Source: Pseudomonas peradeniyensis
GTDB lineage: Bacteria; Pseudomonadota; Gammaproteobacteria; Pseudomonadales; Pseudomonadaceae
DNA: 64,000 nt
Assembly: GCF_014268935.2 (NCBI RefSeq)
Contig: NZ_JABWRJ020000005.1
Coordinates: forward strand, 186,001-250,000
Direction of reading: 5' to 3'
Positions 8,647 to 16,816 of this stretch are shown piece by piece. Made by a program: the position numbers and the translations under genes. The notes under the pieces are model-generated. The model made no database searches. It was given only the letters and a program-made list of their open reading frames with translations, and was not told where the DNA came from. How positions within the stretch are numbered: the first letter of the stretch is position 1; the number at the start of each line of letters is the position of its first letter.

Positions 8647-8712
8647 GCGCCGACCGGAGGGTGGGCGTAGTCATGCAGGGATTGTTCAACCATTGGCAAG
8701 GAATGAGTAGAC

Positions 8713-11700
8713 ATGGCTGTTATCCAGGGAACCGAAGGCGCCGATAATCTGGTCGGCACCAGTGCGGACGATCAGATTTTTGGCAAGGGTGGCGATGACA
8801 TCATCAATGGCGGTGATGGCAACGACACGCTATACGGTGGCGCGGGTGCCGATCGCTTTATCGGTGGTGCGGGCAACGACACAGTGTCGTACACCGATGC
8901 CGGCGCCGGCATCACGCTGAACTTCAAGACCGGCGTGCATACTGGCATTGCCGCCGGCGACACCTTTGAAAGCATCGAGGTGTTCCAGGGCTCGAACTTC
9001 GCCGATACCTTCATCAGCGATGCCCGCGCCCAGAAGTTCAGTGGCGGTCTCAACGATGTGATGGACTACTCGCTGTCTGGCCAGGCGGTGACCATCACCA
9101 TCGACAACACCGGTGGCAAGGGGCAAGGTGGCGATGCGGAAGGTGATACCTTCACAGGCATGGGGGGCATCATTGGTTCCAGTCTGAACGACACGTTCAT
9201 CATGCAGGCTAACGGATCAAGCAAGTCGTTCAATGGTGGTGCAGGCAATGATGTCTATTACTTGTATGCAGCGGCAGGCGTGGCCGAGCAGACTGGCGGC
9301 GGCATTGATGAGGTGCGCACGACGCTGGCCAGCTATACCCTGACCAGCGAGGTGGAAAACCTCACCTACCTCGGCACCGGCAACTTCACCGGTGTCGGCA
9401 ACGCCAGCGACAACATCATCACCGGCGGCAGCGGCAACGACGTGATGCGTGGCGGCGCGGGTGCCGACCGCTTCATCGGCGGCGCGGGCAACGACACGGT
9501 GTCGTACACCGATGCCGGCGCCGGCATCACGCTGAACTTCAAGACTGGCGTGCACACCGGCATTGCCGCCGGCGACACCTTCGACAGCATCGAGGTGTTC
9601 CAGGGCTCGAACTTCGCCGATACCTTCATCAGCGATGCCCGCGCGCAGACCTTCAGTGGTGGTCTGGACGATATGATGGACTACTCGCTGTCCGAGCAGG
9701 CGGTGACCATCACCATCGACAACACCGGTGGCAAGGGCCAGGGCGGTGACGCCGAGGGTGATACGTTCACGGGGATGCTGGGTGTTGTCGGTTCCAGCAA
9801 GGACGACACCTTCATCATGCAGGCCAATGGCTTCAGCAAGTCCTTCAATGGCGGTGCCGGCAACGACGTGTACTACCTGTACGGCTCGGCCGGTGTGGTC
9901 GAGCGTGCCGGTGGCGGCATCGATGAGGTGCGCACGACGCTGGCCAGCTATACCCTGACCAGCGAGGTGGAAAACCTCACCTACCTCGGCACCGGCAACT
10001 TCACCGGTGTCGGCAACGCCAGCGACAACATCATCACCGGCGGCAGCGGCAACGACGTGATGCGTGGCGGCGCGGGTGCCGACCGCTTCATCGGCGGCGC
10101 GGGCAACGACACGGTGTCGTACACCGATGCCGGCGCCGGCATCACGCTGAACTTCAAGACCGGCGTGCACACCGGCATTGCCGCCGGCGACACCTTCGAC
10201 AGCATCGAGGTGTTCCAGGGCTCGAACTTCGCCGATACCTTCATCAGCGATGCCCGCGCGCAGACCTTCAGTGGTGGTCTGGACGATATGATGGACTACT
10301 CGCTGTCCGAGCAGGCGGTGACCATCACCATCGACAACACCGGTGGCAAGGGGCAAGGTGGCGATGCGGAAGGTGATACCTTCACAGGCATGGGGGGCAT
10401 CATTGGTTCCAGTCTGAACGACACGTTCATCATGCAGGCTAACGGATCAAGCAAGTCGTTCAATGGTGGTGCAGGCAATGATGTCTATTACTTGTATGCA
10501 GCGGCAGGCGTGGCCGAGCAGACTGGCGGCGGCATTGATGAGGTGCGCACGACGCTGGCCAGCTATACCCTGACCAGCGAGGTGGAAAACCTCACCTACC
10601 TCGGCACCGGCAACTTCACCGGTGTCGGCAACGCCAGCGACAACATCATCACCGGCGGCAGCGGCAACGACGTGATGCGTGGCGGCGCGGGTGCCGACCG
10701 CTTCATCGGCGGCGCGGGCAACGACACGGTGTCGTACACCGATGCCGGCGCCGGCATCACGCTGAACTTCAAGACTGGCGTGCACACCGGCATTGCCGCC
10801 GGCGACACCTTCGACAGCATCGAGGTGTTCCAGGGCTCGAACTTCGCCGATACCTTCATCAGCGATGCCCGCGCGCAGACCTTCAGTGGTGGTCTGGACG
10901 ATATGATGGACTACTCGCTGTCCGAGCAGGCGGTGACCATCACCATCGACAACACCGGTGGCAAGGGCCAGGGCGGTGACGCCGAGGGTGATACGTTCAC
11001 GGGGATGCTGGGTGTTGTCGGTTCCAGCAAGGACGACACCTTCATCATGCAGGCCAATGGCTTCAGCAAGTCCTTCAATGGCGGTGCCGGCAACGACGTG
11101 TACTACCTGTACGGTGCGGCCGGTGTGGTCGAGCGTGCCGGTGGCGGCATCGATGAGGTGCGCACGACGCTGGCCAGCTATACCCTGACCAGCGAGGTGG
11201 AAAACCTCACCTACCTCGGCACCGGCAACTTCACCGGTGTCGGCAACGCCAGCGACAACATCATCACCGGCGGCAGCGGCAACGACGTGATGCGTGGCGG
11301 CGCGGGTGCCGACCGCTTCATCGGCGGCGCGGGCAACGACACGGTGTCGTACACCGATGCCGGCGCCGGCATCACGCTGAACTTCAAGACTGGCGTGCAC
11401 ACCGGCATTGCCGCCGGCGACACCTTCGACAGCATCGAGGTGTTCCAGGGCTCGAACTTCGCCGATACCTTCATCAGCGATGCCCGCGCGCAGACCTTCA
11501 GTGGTGGTCTGGACGATATGATGGACTACTCGCTGTCCGAGCAGGCGGTGACCATCACCATCGACAACACCGGTGGCAAGGGCCAGGGCGGTGACGCCGA
11601 GGGTGATACGTTCACGGGGATGCTGGGTGTTGTCGGTTCCAGCAAGGACGACACCTTCATCATGCAGGCCAATGGCTTCAGCAAGTCCTTCAATGGCGGT

Positions 11701-13116
11701 GCCGGCAACGACGTGTACTACCTGTACGGCTCGGCCGGTGTGGTCGAGCGTGCCGGTGGCGGCATCGATGAGGTGCGCACGACGCTGGCCAGCTATACCC
11801 TGACCAGCGAGGTGGAAAACCTCACCTACATCGGCTCTGGCAATTTCGTCGGATATGGCAATGCCAGCAACAATGTGATTGTCGGTGGCGCTGGCAATGA
11901 CACCTTGTTTGGCGGTGCCGGTGCCGACCGATTCGTCGGTGGCGCGGGTATCGACACCGTTTCGTATGGCGACAGCGCGGCCGGCATTCTCCTGAATCTC
12001 AAGACCGGCGTGCATGGCGGTATCGCCGAGGGCGATACCTTCGAGGGCATCGAGAAGTTCGTCGGCTCGTCGTTGGGCGACGTTTTCGTGGCCAACGACC
12101 AGCCCAACGACTTCAATGGCTCGCTAGGTGTCGATCTGTTGACGTTCGCAGGTGAGGGCGCGGGCGTCACGCTCGACCTGAATGCCACTGGCAGCGACCT
12201 CTTTACCAGCATCGAGAGCTTCGAGGGCACTGCATTCAACGATACCTTCGTGGGGACCACTGCGAACGAGAACTTCATTGGCGGTGCGGGTGCGGATGTG
12301 ATCAATGGTGGGGCCGGTCGGGATTCGGCCTGGTACATCTCGAGCAATGCCGGCGTGTCGATCGATCTTGCCGCAGGCACCGTGGCGGGTGGGCATGCCG
12401 AGGGTGATGTACTGAGTGGAATCGAAGGGCTGGCGGGCTCCGCGTTCGCCGATGTGCTCAATGGCGATGCCGGTGCGAACACGCTCCATGGCGCCGAAGG
12501 CGATGATGTCATCAATGGCGGCGCGGGCAATGACATCCTCTACGGGGATGGCATCTACTCCACCGAATTCGGTGCCCTGGCGCGCCCGGCGAACACCCAG
12601 GTCGCCCAGGCGGATGTCGTCAATGGCGGTGACGGCGACGACACCATCACCGGTGCGCTGAACGACACGGGTTCCGTCTACCATGGTGATGCCGGCAACG
12701 ACACCATCCAGACCACCAACGGCAAGGCATATGGTGATGATGGCAACGATCGCCTGGTCGGTAACGGCTTTGCCTACGAACTCTATGGTGGCGCCGGCGC
12801 AGACCGCCTGGACATGATGTCGGCCGGCTACGCCTTTGGTGGCGAGGGCAGCGATGTCTACACGATCTACTCCAAGGCGGGGGTGGTGATCCAGGATACC
12901 GGTAGCGCAGGTGTCGACGTGGTGGTGCTGAAGAACATCCAGACCTTCCAGGATGTCGTGGTGCAGAATGATGGCGTCAATGCCTTCATTTTTTCCAAGG
13001 CTGACTGGAATGCCGGCAACCTCGATTCGGGGGTGATGCTCAGCAACTGGTACGCCGGCTCGAACACCATCGAGTCGTTCCAGACCAACAATGGTGACAC
13101 CTTCACCATCACCTGA
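8713..13116 (+). CDS. Large RTX calcium-binding repeat protein, probable type I secretion substrate
   Basis: 1467 residues, acidic, Gly/Asp-rich, without a Sec signal peptide, as expected for a type I substrate. It opens with a nonapeptide block (GTEGADNLVG...) at residues 4-45. Five tandem 205-residue units cover residues ~42-1066, each holding GGSGNDVMR/GGAGADRFI/GGAGNDTVS calcium-binding nonapeptides and an intervening beta-rich stretch. Residues ~1067-1467 hold more divergent RTX blocks and a C-terminal HCBP-like tail (VMLSNWYAGSNTIESFQ near the end) that probably carries the secretion signal. I see no protease (HExxH), lipase or nuclease motif, and no LapA-type retention module. It likely forms a calcium-stabilised extracellular or surface layer. 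It lies immediately downstream of the exporter genes, which strongly suggests it is their cargo. Confidence 0.9.
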   Translation: MAVIQGTEGADNLVGTSADDQIFGKGGDDIINGGDGNDTLYGGAGADRFIGGAGNDTVSYTDAGAGITLNFKTGVHTGIAAGDTFESIEVFQGSNFADTFISDARAQKFSGGLNDVMDYSLSGQAVTITIDNTGGKGQGGDAEGDTFTGMGGIIGSSLNDTFIMQANGSSKSFNGGAGNDVYYLYAAAGVAEQTGGGIDEVRTTLASYTLTSEVENLTYLGTGNFTGVGNASDNIITGGSGNDVMRGGAGADRFIGGAGNDTVSYTDAGAGITLNFKTGVHTGIAAGDTFDSIEVFQGSNFADTFISDARAQTFSGGLDDMMDYSLSEQAVTITIDNTGGKGQGGDAEGDTFTGMLGVVGSSKDDTFIMQANGFSKSFNGGAGNDVYYLYGSAGVVERAGGGIDEVRTTLASYTLTSEVENLTYLGTGNFTGVGNASDNIITGGSGNDVMRGGAGADRFIGGAGNDTVSYTDAGAGITLNFKTGVHTGIAAGDTFDSIEVFQGSNFADTFISDARAQTFSGGLDDMMDYSLSEQAVTITIDNTGGKGQGGDAEGDTFTGMGGIIGSSLNDTFIMQANGSSKSFNGGAGNDVYYLYAAAGVAEQTGGGIDEVRTTLASYTLTSEVENLTYLGTGNFTGVGNASDNIITGGSGNDVMRGGAGADRFIGGAGNDTVSYTDAGAGITLNFKTGVHTGIAAGDTFDSIEVFQGSNFADTFISDARAQTFSGGLDDMMDYSLSEQAVTITIDNTGGKGQGGDAEGDTFTGMLGVVGSSKDDTFIMQANGFSKSFNGGAGNDVYYLYGAAGVVERAGGGIDEVRTTLASYTLTSEVENLTYLGTGNFTGVGNASDNIITGGSGNDVMRGGAGADRFIGGAGNDTVSYTDAGAGITLNFKTGVHTGIAAGDTFDSIEVFQGSNFADTFISDARAQTFSGGLDDMMDYSLSEQAVTITIDNTGGKGQGGDAEGDTFTGMLGVVGSSKDDTFIMQANGFSKSFNGGAGNDVYYLYGSAGVVERAGGGIDEVRTTLASYTLTSEVENLTYIGSGNFVGYGNASNNVIVGGAGNDTLFGGAGADRFVGGAGIDTVSYGDSAAGILLNLKTGVHGGIAEGDTFEGIEKFVGSSLGDVFVANDQPNDFNGSLGVDLLTFAGEGAGVTLDLNATGSDLFTSIESFEGTAFNDTFVGTTANENFIGGAGADVINGGAGRDSAWYISSNAGVSIDLAAGTVAGGHAEGDVLSGIEGLAGSAFADVLNGDAGANTLHGAEGDDVINGGAGNDILYGDGIYSTEFGALARPANTQVAQADVVNGGDGDDTITGALNDTGSVYHGDAGNDTIQTTNGKAYGDDGNDRLVGNGFAYELYGGAGADRLDMMSAGYAFGGEGSDVYTIYSKAGVVIQDTGSAGVDVVVLKNIQTFQDVVVQNDGVNAFIFSKADWNAGNLDSGVMLSNWYAGSNTIESFQTNNGDTFTIT
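8836..11910 (+). repeat. Five tandem 615-bp direct repeats inside the RTX gene (pattern A-B-A-B-B)
   Basis: Units begin at 8836, 9451, 10066, 10681 and 11296, with an exact period of 615 bp (205 codons) that keeps the frame. Units 2-5 share almost identical first halves; the second half exists in two versions. Version A (units 1 and 3) has GMGGIIGSSLND and YAAAGVAEQTGG; version B (units 2, 4, 5) has GMLGVVGSSKDD and YGSAGVVERAGG (YGAAG in unit 4). The A segments of units 1 and 3 look identical at base level, pointing to a recent duplication of an A-B dimer or to gene conversion. A sixth, diverged start of unit lies at 11911. Confidence 0.95.
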
Positions 13117-13215
13117 CAGGCAAGCGGCGTCTGACAGCGTCCGCAGGCGGCCAAGCCTTGCCGCTGTCAGGCACCCGCCGCCGAGATTTTGTCTCTCTGA
13201 CAGCGTGACTTTCGG

Positions 13216-13250
13216 CAAAGGCCCCGTAAACCGGGGTCTTTGTCGTTTCT
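13216..13250 (+). terminator. Terminator after the RTX gene
   Basis: An 11-bp stem (CAAAGGCCCCG with CGGGGTCTTTG, one G-T pair) with a 5-base loop, followed by TCGTTTCT. It closes the secretion cassette ahead of the flgF promoter. Confidence 0.8.
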
Positions 13251-13257
13251 GTGGCAA

Positions 13258-13274
13258 TTGGCGCGAAACTTGCT
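13258..13274 (+). promoter_or_regulatory. Sigma54 promoter of flgF-flgL
   Basis: TTGGCGCGAAACTTGCT has the GG and GC dinucleotides at the right 12-base offset and a perfect TTGCT -12 half. It is 59 bases upstream of the flgF start. It shows that flgFGHIJKL is transcribed independently of the inserted cassette. Confidence 0.9.
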
Positions 13275-13333
13275 CGAAGCATCGCACAGCCACGGCGACC
13301 GGCAATCGATCGCCCGTGCAGCGGAGGATGACT

Positions 13334-14074
13334 GTGGACAAGATGCTTTACGTGGCCATGACCGGCGCCAGCCAGAACGCGCTGGCGCAGAAGGCCCATG
13401 CCAACAACCTGGCGAACGTTTCCACCAACGGCTTCCAGCGTGACCTGGAACAGGCCCGTTCGATGCCGGTGTTCGGCGACAGCTTTCCGGCGCGTGCATT
13501 CGCCATGAGCGAACGGCCGGCCACCGATTTCAGTGCCGGTCCGCTGGTGGAAACCGGTCGCGAGCTGGATGTGGCGGTCAGCGGCAACGGCTTTATCGCC
13601 GTGCAGGCCCCCGATGGTAGCGAGGCCTACGTGCGCACTGGCGGCCTGAACATTGACGCCCTTGGTGTGTTGCGCGCCGGCAACGGCATGGCGGTAATCG
13701 GCAATGGCGGTCCGATCGCCATACCACCGGAGCAGAAGGTCGAGATCGGCGATGACGGCACCATCAGCATCCGCGCCATGGGCGAAGACCCGCGGGTGAT
13801 GGCCGAGGTCGACCGGATCAAGCTGGTCAACCCTGATATCAAGGGCATGACCAAGGGCCAGGACGGGCTGATCCGTACCGCCAGCGGCCAGCCGGCCGAC
13901 ATGGACGTGAACGTGCGCGTGGTGTCGGGCTTCCTCGAGGGCAGTAACGTCAATGCCGTGGAGGAGATGACATCGGTGCTGGCGCTGTCCCGACAGTTCG
14001 AGTTGCACGTCAAGATGATGAAAGCGGCCGAGGAAGGCGATCAAGCCATGGCTCGGGTTTTGCAGATCGGTTAA
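13334..14074 (+). CDS. flgF: Flagellar basal-body rod protein FlgF
   Basis: 246 residues. The GTG at 13334 is preferred: GGAGG (13323-13327) lies 6 bases upstream, whereas the nearby ATG at 13328 abuts the ribosome site. It gives the family start VDKMLYVAMTGASQ. FlgF is a proximal rod subunit exported by the flagellar type III system. It carries the rod signature HANNLANVSTNGFQRDLEQ (~18-36) and the C-terminal SNVNAVEEMTSVLALSRQFE helix. First gene after the 7.8-kb secretion insertion, from its own sigma54 promoter. Confidence 0.94.
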   Translation: MDKMLYVAMTGASQNALAQKAHANNLANVSTNGFQRDLEQARSMPVFGDSFPARAFAMSERPATDFSAGPLVETGRELDVAVSGNGFIAVQAPDGSEAYVRTGGLNIDALGVLRAGNGMAVIGNGGPIAIPPEQKVEIGDDGTISIRAMGEDPRVMAEVDRIKLVNPDIKGMTKGQDGLIRTASGQPADMDVNVRVVSGFLEGSNVNAVEEMTSVLALSRQFELHVKMMKAAEEGDQAMARVLQIG

Positions 14075-14122
14075 TCACATTTGAACGGGTGCCGTAAAAC
14101 AGGCGCACGAGGAGAACACTAA

Positions 14123-14908
14123 ATGCTTCCGGCTCTTTGGGTCGCTAAAACCGGCCTGTCCGCCCAGGATACCAACCTGGCGGTCATCTCGAACAACCTG
14201 GCCAACGTCTCGACCACGGGTTTCAAGCGTGATCGCGCCGAGTTTCAGGACCTGCTGTACCAGATCAAGCGTCAGCCCGGTGCGCAGTCCACCCAGGACA
14301 GCGAGCTGCCTTCGGGCCTGCAGGTCGGTACCGGTGTACGTATCGTCGGCACCCAGAAGAACTTCCAGACCGGCAGCCTGCAGACGACCGAGAATCCGCT
14401 GGACATGGCAGTCAACGGTCGTGGCTTCTTCCAGGTGCTGCAGCCTGACGGCACCGTCTCCTATACCCGCGACGGTACCTTCCACCTGAACTCCGACGGC
14501 CAGGTCGTCACCGCCAACGGCTTCGCCCTGGAACCTGCGGTCGTCGTACCGCCGGATGCCCAGACCTTCACCGTCGGCCAGGACGGCACTGTGTCGATCA
14601 CTACCCCCGGCAACCCGGCCGCGCAGGTCATCGGCAACATCCAGACCGCCGACTTCATCAACCCGGCGGGCCTGCAGGCCATCGGCGGCAACCTGTTCCT
14701 CGAGACCGCCGCCAGCGGTGCGCCGCAGATTGGCACGCCAGGCCTGAACGGCTTCGGCCCCACCCTGCAGAAAACCCTGGAGGCGTCCAACGTCAGCACC
14801 GTGGAAGAGATGGTCAACATGATCACCACCCAGCGTGCCTACGAGATGAACTCCAAGGTCATCTCCGCCGCCGACAAGATGCTGTCGTTCGTCACCCAGC
14901 AGCTGTAA
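14123..14908 (+). CDS. flgG: Flagellar distal rod protein FlgG
   Basis: 261 residues, normal length. ATG 14123 follows GAGGAG at usual spacing. FlgG forms the distal rod, crossing the P and L rings. It has the rod motif SNNLANVSTTGFKRDRAEFQ (~24-43) and the C-terminal SNVSTVEEMVNMITTQRAYE region. 48 bases after flgF, in the flgF-L transcript. Confidence 0.96.
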   Translation: MLPALWVAKTGLSAQDTNLAVISNNLANVSTTGFKRDRAEFQDLLYQIKRQPGAQSTQDSELPSGLQVGTGVRIVGTQKNFQTGSLQTTENPLDMAVNGRGFFQVLQPDGTVSYTRDGTFHLNSDGQVVTANGFALEPAVVVPPDAQTFTVGQDGTVSITTPGNPAAQVIGNIQTADFINPAGLQAIGGNLFLETAASGAPQIGTPGLNGFGPTLQKTLEASNVSTVEEMVNMITTQRAYEMNSKVISAADKMLSFVTQQL

Positions 14909-14987
14909 GCCCTGGCGGTCCGATCAAGGCGGGCCGCTGATCATCCGCTCGCTGTTGCAGCGCCTGTTTCACCATGAGGTAAGTGTC

Positions 14988-15683
14988 ATGAGCCGTCTGT
15001 TGTCCGTATTCGCCCTGGGGGGGGTGGTGTTGCTGGCTGGTTGCGTTGCGCCGACGCCCAAGCCAAACGACCCGTATTATGCGCCGGTCTTGCCGCGCAC
15101 CCCGTTGCCGGCAGCGGCCAACAACGGCTCGATCTACCAGGCCGGCTTCGAGCAGGGCCTGTACACTGATCGCAAGGCGTTCCGGGTCGGTGACATCATC
15201 ACCATCACCCTCAACGAGCGTACCTCGGCGAGCAAGAACGCCGGTTCCCAGATCCAGAAGAACAGCAAGGCCGATATCGGCCTGACCTCGCTGTTCGGCA
15301 CCGTGCCCAACACCAACAACCCGCTGGGTAGCGGCGACCTCACGCTCGAAGCCGGTTACAGCGGCGACCGCTCCACCAAGGGCGACAGCAAGGCCACCCA
15401 AGGCAACACCCTGACCGGTTCCATCACGGTGACCGTGGCCGAGGTGCTGCCCAACGGCATCATCGCCGTGCGCGGCGAGAAGTGGATGACGCTGAACACC
15501 GGCGAGGAACTGGTGCGCATTGCCGGCCTGATCCGTGCCGACGACATCGCCACCGACAACACCGTGCCGTCCACTCGCGTGGCCGACGCGCGCATCACCT
15601 ATTCGGGCACCGGCTCGTTCGCCGATGCCAGCCAGCCCGGTTGGCTGGACCGTTTCTTCATCAGCCCGCTCTGGCCCTTCTGA
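14988..15683 (+). CDS. flgH: Flagellar L-ring protein FlgH (lipoprotein)
   Basis: 231 residues. ATG 14988 is chosen because GAGG is 8 bases upstream and it yields a perfect lipoprotein signal: MSRLLSVFALGGVVLLAGC, with lipidation on Cys19. FlgH forms the outer-membrane L ring. The conserved SIYQAGFEQGLYTDRKAFRVGD and ITITLNERTSASK regions (~45-85) are intact. An 8-base G run (15017-15024) lies inside the signal-peptide codons and could slip. Confidence 0.95.
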   Translation: MSRLLSVFALGGVVLLAGCVAPTPKPNDPYYAPVLPRTPLPAAANNGSIYQAGFEQGLYTDRKAFRVGDIITITLNERTSASKNAGSQIQKNSKADIGLTSLFGTVPNTNNPLGSGDLTLEAGYSGDRSTKGDSKATQGNTLTGSITVTVAEVLPNGIIAVRGEKWMTLNTGEELVRIAGLIRADDIATDNTVPSTRVADARITYSGTGSFADASQPGWLDRFFISPLWPF

Positions 15684-15695
15684 GTACGGATGACC

Positions 15696-16805
15696 ATGTT
15701 CAACGCTAGGCGGTTGATTGCCGCGACCCTGCTTCTGTCCTGTGCGTTCGGTGCTCACGCCGAGCGCCTGAAGGATATCGCCAGCATCTCCGGCGTGCGC
15801 GCCAACCAGCTGATCGGCTATGGCCTGGTGGTGGGCCTCAACGGCACGGGTGACCAGACCACCCAGACACCGTTCACCCTGCAGACCTTCAACAACATGT
15901 TGTCGCAGTTTGGTATCAAGGTGCCGCCGGGGTCGGGCAACGTGCAGTTGAAGAACGTTGCCGCCGTGTCGGTGCATGCCGACTTGCCGGCATTCGCCAA
16001 GCCCGGCCAGGTGATCGACATTACCGTTTCTTCCATCGGCAACTCCAAGAGCCTGCGTGGCGGCAGCCTGTTGATGACGCCGCTCAAGGGTATCGACGGC
16101 AACGTCTATGCCATCGCCCAGGGCAATCTGGTGGTGGGCGGCTTCGATGCCGAAGGTCGCGACGGCTCGAAGATCACCGTCAACGTTCCGTCGGCCGGTC
16201 GCATTCCCGGCGGTGCCTCGGTCGAGCGCGCGGTGCCGAGCGGATTCAACCAGGGCAATAGCCTGACGCTCAATCTCAATCGTCCGGACTTCACCACCGC
16301 CAAGCGCATCGTCGACAAGGTCAACGAGCTGCTCGGGCCGGGCGTGGCCCAGGCCGTCGATGGCGGTTCGGTGCGGGTCACCGCGCCGATGGACCCGAGC
16401 CAGCGCGTGGACTACCTGTCCATTCTCGAGAACCTCGAGATCGATCCGGGCCAGGCGGTGGCCAAGGTCATCATCAACTCGCGTACCGGCACCATCGTCA
16501 TCGGCCAGAACGTCAAGGTGTCGCCGGCAGCGGTAACCCACGGCAGCCTGACCGTGACCATCACCGAAGATCCGATCGTCAGCCAGCCGGGGCCGTTCTC
16601 CAATGGCCAGACCGCGGTGGTGCCGCGCTCGCGGGTCAACGCCGAACAGGAAGCCAAGCCGATGTTCAAGTTCGGCCCGGGCACCACGCTGGATGAGATC
16701 GTCCGTGCGGTGAACCAGGTCGGCGCGGCGCCGAGCGACCTGATGGCCATCCTCGAAGCGCTGAAGCAGGCCGGTGCGTTGCAAGCCGACCTGATCGTGA
16801 TCTGA
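15696..16805 (+). CDS. flgI: Flagellar P-ring protein FlgI
   Basis: 369 residues from ATG 15696; an ATG six bases earlier (15690) overlaps the GGA that serves as ribosome site, so the second is preferred. The Sec signal peptide (LIAATLLLSCAFGAHA) is cleaved before ERLKDIASISGVR. FlgI assembles into the periplasmic P ring around the rod with help from FlgA. The GYGLVVGLNGTGDQT motif (~35-49) and the C-terminal LDEIVRAVNQVGAAPSDL are family hallmarks. Confidence 0.95.
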   Translation: MFNARRLIAATLLLSCAFGAHAERLKDIASISGVRANQLIGYGLVVGLNGTGDQTTQTPFTLQTFNNMLSQFGIKVPPGSGNVQLKNVAAVSVHADLPAFAKPGQVIDITVSSIGNSKSLRGGSLLMTPLKGIDGNVYAIAQGNLVVGGFDAEGRDGSKITVNVPSAGRIPGGASVERAVPSGFNQGNSLTLNLNRPDFTTAKRIVDKVNELLGPGVAQAVDGGSVRVTAPMDPSQRVDYLSILENLEIDPGQAVAKVIINSRTGTIVIGQNVKVSPAAVTHGSLTVTITEDPIVSQPGPFSNGQTAVVPRSRVNAEQEAKPMFKFGPGTTLDEIVRAVNQVGAAPSDLMAILEALKQAGALQADLIVI

Positions 16806-16816
16806 GGACGCCAGGG

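Noticed and set aside
8836..11910. Possible CRISPR array
   Set aside because: Repeats are 615 bp long, contiguous, in frame and code for RTX units; there are no spacers.
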